The notes under the pieces are model-generated. The model worked only from the letters and a program-made list of their open reading frames with translations. It did no database searches and was not told the origin of the DNA. From the NCBI GenBank assembly GCA_024636355.1, contig JAGXHH010000124.1:1-12829 (forward strand): a stretch of DNA of 12,829 bases, in the 5' to 3' direction. Of this stretch, positions 1-7,163 are shown one piece after another. Source of the stretch: Desulfobacteraceae bacterium (GTDB lineage: Bacteria; Desulfobacterota; Desulfobacteria; Desulfobacterales; Desulfosalsimonadaceae). Position 1 is the stretch's first letter. The number at the start of each line of letters is the position of its first letter. The position numbers were made by a program, and so were the translations under genes.

Positions 1-629
1 GCATGGGTGATCTCTCCCTGCTCATCGCGCACCGGGGCGGCGATTACCGAGACGACAGACGGAGTTCCGTCCTTTTTACTGATTATCCATTCCTCGTCCA
101 TGACGAGTTCCCCGGTTTTCAACGCCCGCCACGCGGGGTAGTCCTCCGTCGTTCCCGGCCGCGTCTCCCCGTATCTACGGAAATCCTTGTAAATGGCGAG
201 CCGCTCTTCCAGTGTCAGATGAAACAGCTGCTCCATGGGAACACCGATAAAATTCTCATAATAGGTGCTGACCAGCTGCAGGCTGCCAGCGGGCGCTTCT
301 ATCACCGTTATCCCCTCGGGAATGCTCACCAGAATCGTTTCAAGGATCCGCTGGCGCTCCCGGGCTTTTCGCATCGCGTTTCGGGCCTTGTCCCGAGAAG
401 CCCGAAGTTCCTCCTCCGCGCGTTTCAGCGGTTCAATATTGCGCCAGGAAGCAATGCTCCGGATAATATTCCCCCGGTTGTCCCGGACCGGCGCCGTGTT
501 GATGAGAACGGTATTGGTTTCTCCCTGACAGTTCGTCAGCAGGTAACTTTCGTTCATTACGAGTTCACCGTTCTGCAGGGAACGGAAGATCGGCAATTCG
601 TGGGGGGGGACCGGTTCGCCGTTCAGTTT
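1..629 (-). pseudogene. 3' continuation of the interrupted multi-PAS sensor gene (partial, runs off window)
   Basis: Directly beyond the TAA at 630-632, and in the same frame, the minus strand stays open for all 209 complete codons to the window edge. It encodes the rest of one PAS domain (NGEPVPPHELPIFRSL, then a beta-strand region ending APVRDNRG), a coiled linker (KRAEEELRASRDKARNAMRK), and most of another PAS domain (ILVSIPEGITVIEAPAGSL to VSVIAAPVRDEQGEITH). The last part is closely similar to residues 292-405 of the PAS-GGDEF-HD-GYP paralogue at 2828-5488, which shows that it is real coding sequence. No further stop or frameshift occurs, so the break is a single point lesion or a sequence error. 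Independent translation could restart at the ATG at 557-555, but only a weak ribosome site (GGTGA) precedes it. The output domain (kinase, GGDEF or other) lies outside the window. Confidence 0.8.
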
Positions 630-632
630 TTA
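630..632 (-). other. Premature in-frame TAA stop codon inside a PAS domain
   Basis: The minus-strand context is GTG TAA AAA CTG AAC. PAS homology runs through it without a frame change: LLKV before it and KLNGEPVP after it, matching the LLETMGWKGEKPVP segment of the neighbouring paralogue. In many PAS proteins this position reads LLRVY(K/R)-DG-P-P, so the lost codon was probably tyrosine (TAC or TAT), one substitution from TAA. It is not TGA, so selenocysteine is excluded. Confidence 0.8.
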
Positions 633-2423
633 CACTTTCAGCAGACGGGCGTATTCCCTGATCGGAAGCCCGCGGAAATCAACACGCCCGCATCCGGCGA
701 ATTCGGCGAGATACCGGCTGACCACTTCCACCTGGTCGGTTTCAGCGTTAAAAATAGCAAACCCTTCAGGCACATTGTCGAAGATCGCCTCGATGATCCG
801 CTGTTTTTCCTCGGCCTCCCGGGCCCTTTGCTCGGCGGTGTCCCTGGACATGCGGAGCTGCTGCTCCATCTGCTTTGCGCCGGTGACGTCGCGCACGATA
901 CCGACCCGGTATACCGGGCGCCCCTCTTCGTCGCAAACGATGGTAAACGTGTCGCCGAGCCAGACATACTCGCCATTTTTCGCCCGGAACCGGTAGTCCA
1001 GAACCCCGGAGTGTTCCCCGTTTCTCAGGATGCCATCGAGTTTTTCGCTTACCCGTTCGATATCGTCCGGATGCATTCGCTCCAATATGCTCTCCATTGA
1101 AAGCGATGTGAACTCATCGGCGGTAAACCCGGTGATCCGCTCGATGACCGGGCTCATGTAGTCATAGGTATCGGTTCGCAGGTCCCGACGGTAGGCCGCG
1201 TCCAGGGAATTTTCGAGAACGCTCCGAAAGTGCTCCTCGCTTCTACGAAGGCGTTCCTGTTCATGGCGCAGCGCCAGTTCCACCTCCTTGCGCCGGGAGA
1301 TATCCCGGGCAAATACATCGAAAAAAACCATCTGGCTCCTGTCATCGAATTCGGGAACAATCGTGACCAGGAACAGCCGACCCTCGAACTCGGCCTCAAA
1401 TGTTTTTTCGGTGCGGGTTTCAGCCACATCATCGAAAACCGCACCGATGCGCGCCGTTAATTCGACCGGCAAACGGACCTCTCCGAGTTTCCGGCCGACG
1501 ATCTCATTTTCGGATCTGCCCGCGATTTCCGTAAATACCGGATTGACAAACACGTATGTCCTGCTGCTGTCCAACCGCGCAATCGGATCAGGGGCATTGG
1601 AAACAATCCGGTATGCCTGCCGCGCGTTGATCCGCTCCCGGCGCTCCACCGTAAAGTCGTTTCCATCGATCAGGATTTCGCTGACGTTTCCCTCGTGATC
1701 CCGTACGACACACGCACTCCAGGAAAACCAGACCTCCTCGCCGGATTTGGACAACCCGACACTTTCGTGGATAAAGTAGTGATCCGGGTGGGCGACGATA
1801 TCCTCGAGCATCTTGGCGTAATTCGTCCCGGTAACATCGATTTCCGGCACCAGTGTCCCGATATACGGTTTTCCGATCACCTCGTTGCGCGAATAGCCGA
1901 ACACCTTTTCGCTGAACCGGTTGAAGTAGGTGACGATTCCCGCGGCATCGAGACCGATGATGATGCTGTTGATGCTTTCGACGAGCTGCGCATACCGTGC
2001 TTCTGATTCTTCGAGTTCCCGGCGACTGGCCATGGATTCCGTGATATCTTCGAAAGAAAGCAGGATCAGATTGCCGTCTTTTTGATCGATCCGCCGGCCG
2101 TTCAGCTCCAGAACCCTGCGGCCGGCCTCCGGAAACGTGGTTTCTATCTTCAGATTTTCAAATTCGGCTTTATCCGGAAGAACCGTCTCCAGGGCGTTTC
2201 GAAGATCGGCACTATCGAATTCGCCATTTGCCAGATCGTAAATGCGGCGGCCTTCAACCGCAGCTTCCGTCAATCGGAATTTCCGGTAAAAAGCCGGATT
2301 GGCGGATATTACCTGCAAATCGGCATCGAGCACGACCAGCGGCTCCCGCAGGACCTCTATGAGGCCTTGCATATAATCAGGCAAACCCGCGACCCCGGAA
2401 CCATTCTTATCTTGCCCTTGCAT
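630..2423 (-). CDS. Multi-PAS sensor protein, truncated by an in-frame stop
   Basis: The 597-residue product has four complete PAS domains and part of a fifth: roughly residues 20-128 (ANPAFYRKFRL ... LELNGRRI, the type common in sensor kinases), 141-258 (LDAAGIVTYFNRFSEKVFGYS), 268-377 (ARLDSSRTYVFVNPVF) and 396-516 (a PAS_3-like fold with MHPDD and YRFRAKNGEYVWLGD). The fifth starts near 540 and is cut at LLKV. There is no signal peptide or membrane helix, so it is probably a cytoplasmic sensor of small ligands or redox state. The ATG at 2423 is preceded by AAAAGGAAG at suitable spacing. Its whole N-terminal layout matches the neighbour at 2828-5488, so the two are tandem paralogues. As it stands the product lacks any output domain; the reading frame resumes directly after the stop, so the gene is best read as an interrupted longer gene. 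Confidence 0.85.
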   Translation of the reverse strand: MQGQDKNGSGVAGLPDYMQGLIEVLREPLVVLDADLQVISANPAFYRKFRLTEAAVEGRRIYDLANGEFDSADLRNALETVLPDKAEFENLKIETTFPEAGRRVLELNGRRIDQKDGNLILLSFEDITESMASRRELEESEARYAQLVESINSIIIGLDAAGIVTYFNRFSEKVFGYSRNEVIGKPYIGTLVPEIDVTGTNYAKMLEDIVAHPDHYFIHESVGLSKSGEEVWFSWSACVVRDHEGNVSEILIDGNDFTVERRERINARQAYRIVSNAPDPIARLDSSRTYVFVNPVFTEIAGRSENEIVGRKLGEVRLPVELTARIGAVFDDVAETRTEKTFEAEFEGRLFLVTIVPEFDDRSQMVFFDVFARDISRRKEVELALRHEQERLRRSEEHFRSVLENSLDAAYRRDLRTDTYDYMSPVIERITGFTADEFTSLSMESILERMHPDDIERVSEKLDGILRNGEHSGVLDYRFRAKNGEYVWLGDTFTIVCDEEGRPVYRVGIVRDVTGAKQMEQQLRMSRDTAEQRAREAEEKQRIIEAIFDNVPEGFAIFNAETDQVEVVSRYLAEFAGCGRVDFRGLPIREYARLLKV

Positions 2424-2473
2424 ATGGGCGGCTTCCTTTTCATTACGAAATTACAAAATTTCTTTCATTCCTG

Positions 2474-2727
2474 CTCGTGCTCTTACTCGTGCTCTTAATC
2501 TTACTCGTGCTCTTAATCTGTCTCTTAATCCTGCTCAAGCCGTGTCGGTTTGGTTTTCGTGCACGTGCACGTACACGTGCTCGTGCACGGCATTTGTTTT
2601 TAAGTTCCTTTTTTGAAACCACCGCCCAGCAAGGCAAATAGCTTTTACCATTTAACGAGATTGAGATTGAGAGCAAGAGCAAGAGTAAGAGCAAGAGCAA
2701 GAGTAAGAGTAAGAGCAAGAGCAAGAG
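2474..2727. repeat. Hexamer-period inverted repeat, site 1
   Basis: The left arm, 2474-2539, reads as eleven consecutive 6-bp units: CTCGTG, CTCTTA, CTCGTG, CTCTTA, ATCTTA, CTCGTG, CTCTTA, ATCTGT, CTCTTA, ATCCTG, CTCAAG. The right arm, 2674-2727, has nine units, each CAAGAG or TAAGAG (the complements of CTCTTG and CTCTTA), preceded by two GAGATT units from 2657. The arms are complementary at about five of six positions per unit and enclose about 130 bp. The right arm ends about 100 bp past the stop of the upstream gene on the minus strand; the left arm ends about 50 bp before the start of the next gene. Confidence 0.85.
2558..2589. repeat. 32-bp near-perfect GTGCAC-type palindrome with alternating purine-pyrimidine tract
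   Basis: It lies in the loop of hexamer site 1. Of the 15 outer base pairs of the palindrome 14 are complementary, with one T-T mismatch and an A/C centre. Positions 2558-2580 are strictly alternating pyrimidine-purine for 23 bases, composed of CG, TG and CA steps with a single TA step, which is the kind of sequence that can adopt Z-DNA or extrude as a cruciform. The 6-bp phase of GTGCAC echoes that of the flanking arms. Confidence 0.8.
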
Positions 2728-2827
2728 CATACCAGCCGCTTATGAAATACAATCAAGCATTCCCCTTAAATATTTATCCGATCGGGAAATTTTCAACTAA
2801 AGGCAGGCAATGGGGCGAGGAATACTT

Positions 2828-5488
2828 CTACCCGGCCATGGTCCGGATGAAGGCTTCCGACAGTTCCGGGTCGAACTGGCGTCCGGCGTTTCGCCGCAGT
2901 TCCTCCAGGGCCTCTTCCGGTGTCAGTGTCCGGTTGTAGGGGCGTTCATGGGTAATCGCATCATAGACGTCCATAATGGCAAACGCACGGGCCAGAAACG
3001 GGATGTCTTTTCCTTTCAATCCCCTTGGATACCCGCTTCCATCCCAGCGTTCCCTCAGGGCGAGGACTTCATCGGAAATTTTCGCGGTTTCGGCAAATGT
3101 CTTTATAATACGGTATGCGGCTTCCGGATGCCGCTTGACCGTTTCCCATTCCTTGCGGGTCAGGCGCCCCGGCTTTTTGAACACCTCTGCGGGAATGACC
3201 GCTTTTCCGATTTCGTGGAGCCCGACGAGCTGGTCCATTGCCGCCATCTGGCTGTCGCTCAGCTCGAGCGTCCTCCCGAATCGCTTTGCCAGGGCCCGTT
3301 CCCGTTCGATATGGTCGCGCAGGTCGGGAAATTTTTTTCCCAGAAGCGCCATCAGGGATGAAAGGACGCGCTCCTGGTTCCGGCGGCTTTCAGCCAGTTT
3401 GTCGTCGTACATCCGTTCCTCTGCTATTCGGATGACGTGGTAGACATTTTCTTCCGGCCGGCACTTGGCGGCAACTCCCAGCGCGATGCTTGGAGCAATC
3501 ACCGTTCCCTCGGTCTGCTTTGCGACGGTCCGGATCCGGGCACAGATTTTTTCCCCGGTCGCCGCATCGGTTTCCGGCAGGATCACCGCAAATTCGTCAC
3601 CCCCCCAGCGGGCAACGATATCTTCGTCCCGGCAGGCTTCCCGGAGCGCTTCGGCGATCTTCCTCAGGAAATTATCCCCTTCGTTGTGCCCGAACGTATC
3701 GTTGACCAGTTTCAGATTGTTGACATCGCCCATGATAAAACTGACCGGCAGGCTCCGGCCGGTATCGAGCCGCTGGACCTCTTCCTCGAAATAGGTCCGG
3801 TTGTAAAGCCCGGTGACCGTGTCATGGAAACTCACGTAACGAATATGGTCCTCGGCACGCTTGCGCTCGGTGATGTCCCGGGCCACGACCAGGACGGTAT
3901 CCACCATCCCGACCCTGTTGAATTCGGGAATCAGCCGGGCCCAGAATTGCCGGTTTCCGAACAGGCTCATGAAACCGAATTCGACATTTTGTTCCCCGCC
4001 GGTATGCAGCACCCGCCGGATCATGCCGTCGAGCTGCCGGCAGAGGTCCTGGGGCATCCCGAGTTCACAATGGGATCTTCCGATACACTGTTCTTTTGTT
4101 TTTCCGGTCAGCTGTTCAAAAGCCCTGTTTACAAAATTGTACCGCAGCTGGTTATCAACCCGCATAATCAGGTCCGGCGAGCTTTCGACAAGGGTCCGCA
4201 ATTCGTATTCGCTGCGGCGAAGGGCGGTCTCCATTTTCTTGTTTTCGGTGATGTCCCGAAAGCTGGTGACCGCATGGGTGATCTTCCCATTCGTATCCCG
4301 CACGGGAGCCGCAATCACGGAAAGCACCGCCCGGGTGCCGTCCGGTTTGATAATGCGCCATTCCTCATCCATGACGACTTCCCCCCTGTGCAACGCCCGG
4401 AAAATGGGATGCGCCTCCATGGGAACCGGTTTTTCCCCTTTCCAGCCCATTGTTTCCAGCAGCTTCAAGCGATCTTCCATCGACATGTCATATAGCCGCT
4501 GGGCCGGAATCCTGAAGTATTGCTCATAGTAGGTGCTGACAAGCTGCAGGTGACCTTCCGGAATCTTTACCACCGTGATCCCTTCCGGGATGCCGACGAG
4601 GATGGTTTCGAGAATCCGCCGCTGTTCTTCGGCATGGCGCATTGCCGCACCGGCGGCATCCATCGATGCCCGCAGATCTTCCTCGAGCTGCCGGCGATCG
4701 GTCATGTCCCGCACGATGCCGGTGCGGTATCGCGGCTGACCGTTTTCGTCCTGCATCAGCTTGTACTTGTCACCCAGCCACAGGTATTTTCCGTCTTTTC
4801 TCCTGAATCGGTATTCCAGGAATCCCGACGTGATCCGGTGGTTGTTGATCGCTTCGAACATCCGACGCACCCGGTCCAGATCATCGGGATGAATCCTTGA
4901 AATGACCGTTTCAATATCGAGCTCATCCATCGAAAAACCGGTGATCTGCTTGACCACCGGGCTGATGTATTCATAGGAGTCGAGCTGGAGATCGCGAAGG
5001 TAGGCGACATCCTGGGAATGCTCCAGCATGGTCCGGAACCGGTTTTCGTCTTCCCGAAGCTGGTTTTCCGCATTTTCGCGCCGGGCGATGCCCTTTTCGA
5101 CAACCTCTCTGATGGTTAAAAACAACCGCTTCTTCCTGCCGCCTTCGAGTTCGACGCGTCGACCGTTTAAAACGACCTTTCTTCGACCGATTTCCGGGAA
5201 ATTCATTTCGATTTCAAATTCGGCCAGTTCTTCACCTCGACCCGCAACTGCCTCCAGGGCCTGCCGGAGCGGAGCAATGCGCCATTGCCCACTGCAAAGA
5301 TCCTCCAGGCGGCTGCCCGTCGTATCTGTTTCCGACAACCTGAACATCCGGTAAAAGGCCCCATTGGCCGACACAACGCGCAACTCTCCATCCAGGATAA
5401 CCAGAGCTTCCCGCATGGTATCGGCGATGGCCTGCGCATATAAGCACGCATCCTCTATATTTTTGGCATCGGTGCGGATGTCTGTCAT
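2828..5488 (-). CDS. PAS x4-GGDEF-HD-GYP cyclic-di-GMP signalling protein with degenerate HD-GYP
   Basis: The protein has 886 residues and no membrane segment. PAS domains lie at about 18-128, 147-266 (IHPDD, YRFRRKDGKYLWLGD), 288-415 and 427-543. A GGDEF diguanylate cyclase domain follows at about 550-700, with LTGLYNR-like TGLYNR, GDVNNLKLVNDTFGH, and an intact GGDEF at 629-633. An RxxD inhibitory site (RDED, 620-623) sits five residues before it, so synthesis of c-di-GMP with product inhibition is expected. An HD-GYP domain ends the protein (about 710-886): H726, HEIGK at 758-762, H787, and GYP at 819-821. The usual HD pair is HE, and the usual HHE before RWDGSGYP is LRE, so phosphodiesterase activity is doubtful (inference). 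ATG 5488 has GAGG eight bases upstream. It is the tandem paralogue of the interrupted gene downstream. Confidence 0.93.
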   Translation of the reverse strand: MTDIRTDAKNIEDACLYAQAIADTMREALVILDGELRVVSANGAFYRMFRLSETDTTGSRLEDLCSGQWRIAPLRQALEAVAGRGEELAEFEIEMNFPEIGRRKVVLNGRRVELEGGRKKRLFLTIREVVEKGIARRENAENQLREDENRFRTMLEHSQDVAYLRDLQLDSYEYISPVVKQITGFSMDELDIETVISRIHPDDLDRVRRMFEAINNHRITSGFLEYRFRRKDGKYLWLGDKYKLMQDENGQPRYRTGIVRDMTDRRQLEEDLRASMDAAGAAMRHAEEQRRILETILVGIPEGITVVKIPEGHLQLVSTYYEQYFRIPAQRLYDMSMEDRLKLLETMGWKGEKPVPMEAHPIFRALHRGEVVMDEEWRIIKPDGTRAVLSVIAAPVRDTNGKITHAVTSFRDITENKKMETALRRSEYELRTLVESSPDLIMRVDNQLRYNFVNRAFEQLTGKTKEQCIGRSHCELGMPQDLCRQLDGMIRRVLHTGGEQNVEFGFMSLFGNRQFWARLIPEFNRVGMVDTVLVVARDITERKRAEDHIRYVSFHDTVTGLYNRTYFEEEVQRLDTGRSLPVSFIMGDVNNLKLVNDTFGHNEGDNFLRKIAEALREACRDEDIVARWGGDEFAVILPETDAATGEKICARIRTVAKQTEGTVIAPSIALGVAAKCRPEENVYHVIRIAEERMYDDKLAESRRNQERVLSSLMALLGKKFPDLRDHIERERALAKRFGRTLELSDSQMAAMDQLVGLHEIGKAVIPAEVFKKPGRLTRKEWETVKRHPEAAYRIIKTFAETAKISDEVLALRERWDGSGYPRGLKGKDIPFLARAFAIMDVYDAITHERPYNRTLTPEEALEELRRNAGRQFDPELSEAFIRTMAG

Positions 5489-5928
5489 CCAGATTTCCTC
5501 AGGAAAACAATTTCCCTCGGATTCAGATGTTGTATAGCTGTCGGGCGCTTTCCGGCTTTTTTAAGATGTCTATATGTAAAATGCCTTCGACAGCTTTGCG
5601 ACGCAAGGAAAGTAAAGCAAATTCGACTTTAAAATACATGAATTGGCTTATTTAATGAGAACATTTGAACTAAAAAAAGGAGCATTTAAGGCACAGCATA
5701 GGGATGTAGCAGGGAGGGCTTCAAATCAGGAGATACGGAGTCCTCTTTAATCCTGTTCATACTGCTGCTTCAATTTGGATTGTATTTAAATATAATCATT
5801 TAGTCCGGAAGCACCGAAGATTAAAAGAAAGCCCCATGCCATGGAAAAGCAATTTCTATCTACAGACGAAATATGTTATACGACGTTAAGAACAGTTATC
5901 CATCCCGCGTTGAAGGGAGAAGCGCCCC
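5489..5928. other. 440-bp divergent promoter spacer
   Basis: This AT-rich spacer separates the minus-strand PAS-GGDEF-HD-GYP gene from the plus-strand SH3 gene, so it should carry both promoters. I see a good -10 for the plus strand (5791-5796). For the minus strand I see no convincing -35/-10 pair. A short palindrome, TTGCGACGCAA (about 5596-5606), lies about 110 bp before the PAS gene and could be an operator. No hexamer repeat is present, unlike the other three large spacers. Confidence 0.6.
5769..5796 (+). promoter_or_regulatory. Possible sigma-70 promoter for the SH3 gene
   Basis: A perfect TATAAT at 5791-5796 is preceded by a weak TTCAAT at 5769-5774, 16 bp upstream. A start near 5803 would give a leader of about 125 nt. 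In an AT-rich spacer a TATAAT can occur by chance, so this is tentative. Confidence 0.3.
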
Positions 5929-6423
5929 ATGTACCGGCTCAAAATTTATGCAATTGCCCTTGCAGTCCTTTTCTTCAGCAGCCTTTCCGTCGGAACCGCC
6001 GGCGGAAACCGCCTGTGCATCCAGGTAAAAGACGCCCAGCTTCGAACGGCCCCGTCTTTTATGGGCAAAATCGTCGCGACACTACCCTATGGCAGTGAAG
6101 TAACCGTCACCACGGAATCCGGCGGCTGGGCGAATGTCGAACTGGCAGACGGAACAACCGGTTGGCTGCACGGCTCGGCACTGACCCGGGAAAACATCCG
6201 GCTCACCTCCGGCGCCGAATCGGTTGACCGGTATGCATCAAGCGATGAGGTCGCGCTTGCCGGCAAGGGGTTTAACGCCGAGATTGAAGCCCGGTACCGG
6301 GCCGAAAACGATTCGCTCGACTACAGCTGGATCGATCGGATGGAAAACGATACGATCACGCCCGAAGAGATCGATCGGTTCGTCAGGGAGGGGGATCTTT
6401 CCCCGAAGGGAGGAACCTTATGA
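5929..6423 (+). CDS. Exported SH3-domain protein
   Basis: The 164-residue product starts with a classical signal peptide: MYRLK, a hydrophobic run to about residue 21, and a VGTA cleavage site. A bacterial SH3 domain follows at about 30-88 (VKDAQLRTAP, GSEVTVTTESGGWANVE, TGWLHGSALT). Such domains often bind cell-wall peptides, so a periplasmic role is likely. The C-terminal part (ASSDEVALAGKGFNAEIEARYRA ... MENDTITPEEIDRFVREGDL) resembles the tail of SH3 proteins that I recall being encoded next to M48-type metalloproteases; this is memory of a gene pairing, not a search result. The start is supported by AAGGGAG about ten bases upstream. Its TGA overlaps the ATG of the next gene (ATGA), so the two were translationally coupled, but that partner is now only a stub. 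Confidence 0.85.
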   Translation: MYRLKIYAIALAVLFFSSLSVGTAGGNRLCIQVKDAQLRTAPSFMGKIVATLPYGSEVTVTTESGGWANVELADGTTGWLHGSALTRENIRLTSGAESVDRYASSDEVALAGKGFNAEIEARYRAENDSLDYSWIDRMENDTITPEEIDRFVREGDLSPKGGTL

Positions 6424-6462
6424 AAACCGGGACAAGACGTGATTTTCTAATTAAAGCCGGGC
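6420..6462 (+). pseudogene. Twin-arginine leader stub of a lost gene
   Basis: The ATG at 6420 overlaps the stop of the SH3 gene and begins MKTGTRRDFLIKAG, a good start of a twin-arginine export signal (TRRDFL). After about 14 codons all resemblance to an exported protein ends; the frame continues as nonsense antiparallel to no known fold, while recognisable coding sequence resumes in the +1-shifted frame as a cyclase. This is the scar of a deletion that removed the rest of the gene. By analogy with other SH3 gene pairs the lost partner may have been an M48-type metalloprotease, which is an inference. The breakpoint lies about 6450-6462 around a GCCGGGC string. Confidence 0.55.
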
Positions 6463-6999
6463 GTGATCGAAAAACTGCTGCTGCACCCGGAAAACCTCCG
6501 GCTGGGCGGGGAACGCAAAAACCTGTCGATCTTTTTTTCCGATCTCCAGGGGTTTACCACCATTTCGGAGAAAATGACCCCGGAGCAGCTCACCGACCTG
6601 CTCAATACATATCTTACCGCCATGACCGACATCATCACGGAGGAAAACGGCACCGTCGACACGTACACCATGATCTCCGGGGCGACCTTTACGGCGATAG
6701 GCAGCGCCATCGCCTGCCGCAAACTCGGCACCATTGCGGTCAAGGGGCGCGAGCACCAGCCGGTAACCGTCTACGAACCGATGCCGGAGGATGCCTTTGA
6801 AGAAAGCCGAACGATTTATGGCATCTTCGATGAAGGGATAGAGGCGTTCGCCGCCGGAGAGTTTCAAAAGGCGGCCGCGCTGTTTGACGGCATTTCCGAT
6901 ACGGATCCCGCCGCCCGGGCCTATGCGGCCAAATGTCGGGAATTTGTCGAAAACCCGCCGTCAAAGTGGCAGGGGATCTGGGTTCTTACCAGTAAATGA
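6463..6999 (+). pseudogene. Class III adenylate/guanylate cyclase relic, catalytic core deleted
   Basis: The frame opens just after a TAA at 6448-6450; GTG 6463 is the first possible start and has no Shine-Dalgarno site. The product would have 178 residues. It begins with VIEKLLLHPENLRLGGERK, the usual lead-in to the cyclase domain, then FFSDLQGFTTISEKMTPEQL (25-44) carrying the first metal-binding Asp (D27). After GTVD (63-66) it jumps directly to YTMISGATFTAI, the end of the catalytic domain, and VKGREHQPVTVYEP. The KYIGDAIMAFW segment with the second Asp and the NLASR segment are missing, about 100 residues. The tail (107-178, ending NPPSKWQGIWVLTSK) is the normal C-terminus of CHASE2-type cyclases. 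The internal deletion kept the frame, so a short, inactive protein could still be made. Confidence 0.75.
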
Positions 7000-7087
7000 T
7001 GCTTGCCTGCGATGCATGATTTACTTCAACTCATAGGGTACTAAGCGCCAGGGTATTGGTATTACTGTTCTCAAACGGTTTTTTTTA

Positions 7088-7124
7088 CATGAAGAGCATG
7101 AAGATTACATGAAGATCCATGAAG
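7088..7124. repeat. Four short CATGAAG direct repeats
   Basis: CATGAAG occurs at 7088, 7097, 7108 and 7118 (spacings 9, 11 and 10 bp), and a related GCATGAAC follows at 7141. The near-helical spacing could suit protein binding or may be slippage. It lies downstream of the cyclase relic. Confidence 0.6.
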
Positions 7125-7163
7125 GTTTGTTTTGAAAGAAGCATGAACAGAAGCGGCGTATTT

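Larger units (their letters stand above)
2424..2827. other. 404-bp spacer between the tandem PAS genes
   Basis: No gene is visible here. On the minus strand it follows the stop of the PAS-GGDEF-HD-GYP gene and precedes the ribosome site of the next PAS gene, so it must hold a 3' end and probably a promoter. Most of it is repeat: a left hexamer arm (2474-2539), a 32-bp GTGCAC palindrome (2558-2589) and a right hexamer arm (2657-2727). The remainder is AT-rich. Open frames through it give only Leu or Arg-Ala-Arg-Val runs, an artefact of the 6-bp period. Confidence 0.7.

Noticed and set aside
600..611. Frameshift at the run of eight G residues close to the premature stop
   Set aside because: PAS homology continues in the same frame on both sides of the G run, so no frame change has happened; the lesion is the TAA itself.
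3..1100. A 365-codon plus-strand open frame
   Set aside because: It is exactly antisense to the PAS gene, codon for codon, and its product has no recognisable fold; the minus strand carries clear PAS homology.
2443..2939. Open frames encoding poly-Leu or Arg-Ala-Arg-Val runs on both strands
   Set aside because: They are translations of the 6-bp tandem units, which stay in frame because six is a multiple of three; no ribosome site or domain supports a gene.
3437..4495. A 352-codon plus-strand open frame
   Set aside because: Antisense shadow of the PAS-GGDEF-HD-GYP gene in GC-rich coding sequence.
5560..5625. Possible c-di-GMP (GEMM) riboswitch before the PAS-GGDEF gene, suggested by CGCAAAGC on the minus strand
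   Set aside because: Only a short match to one conserved segment is present; the GGCAAACC part and the tetraloop-receptor arrangement are not visible, and the match comes from a small TTGCGACGCAA palindrome. A covariance-model search would decide.
5841..6098. An 85-codon plus-strand frame overlapping the SH3 gene
   Set aside because: It runs out of frame through the SH3 gene, which has a signal peptide, a ribosome site and a recognisable domain.
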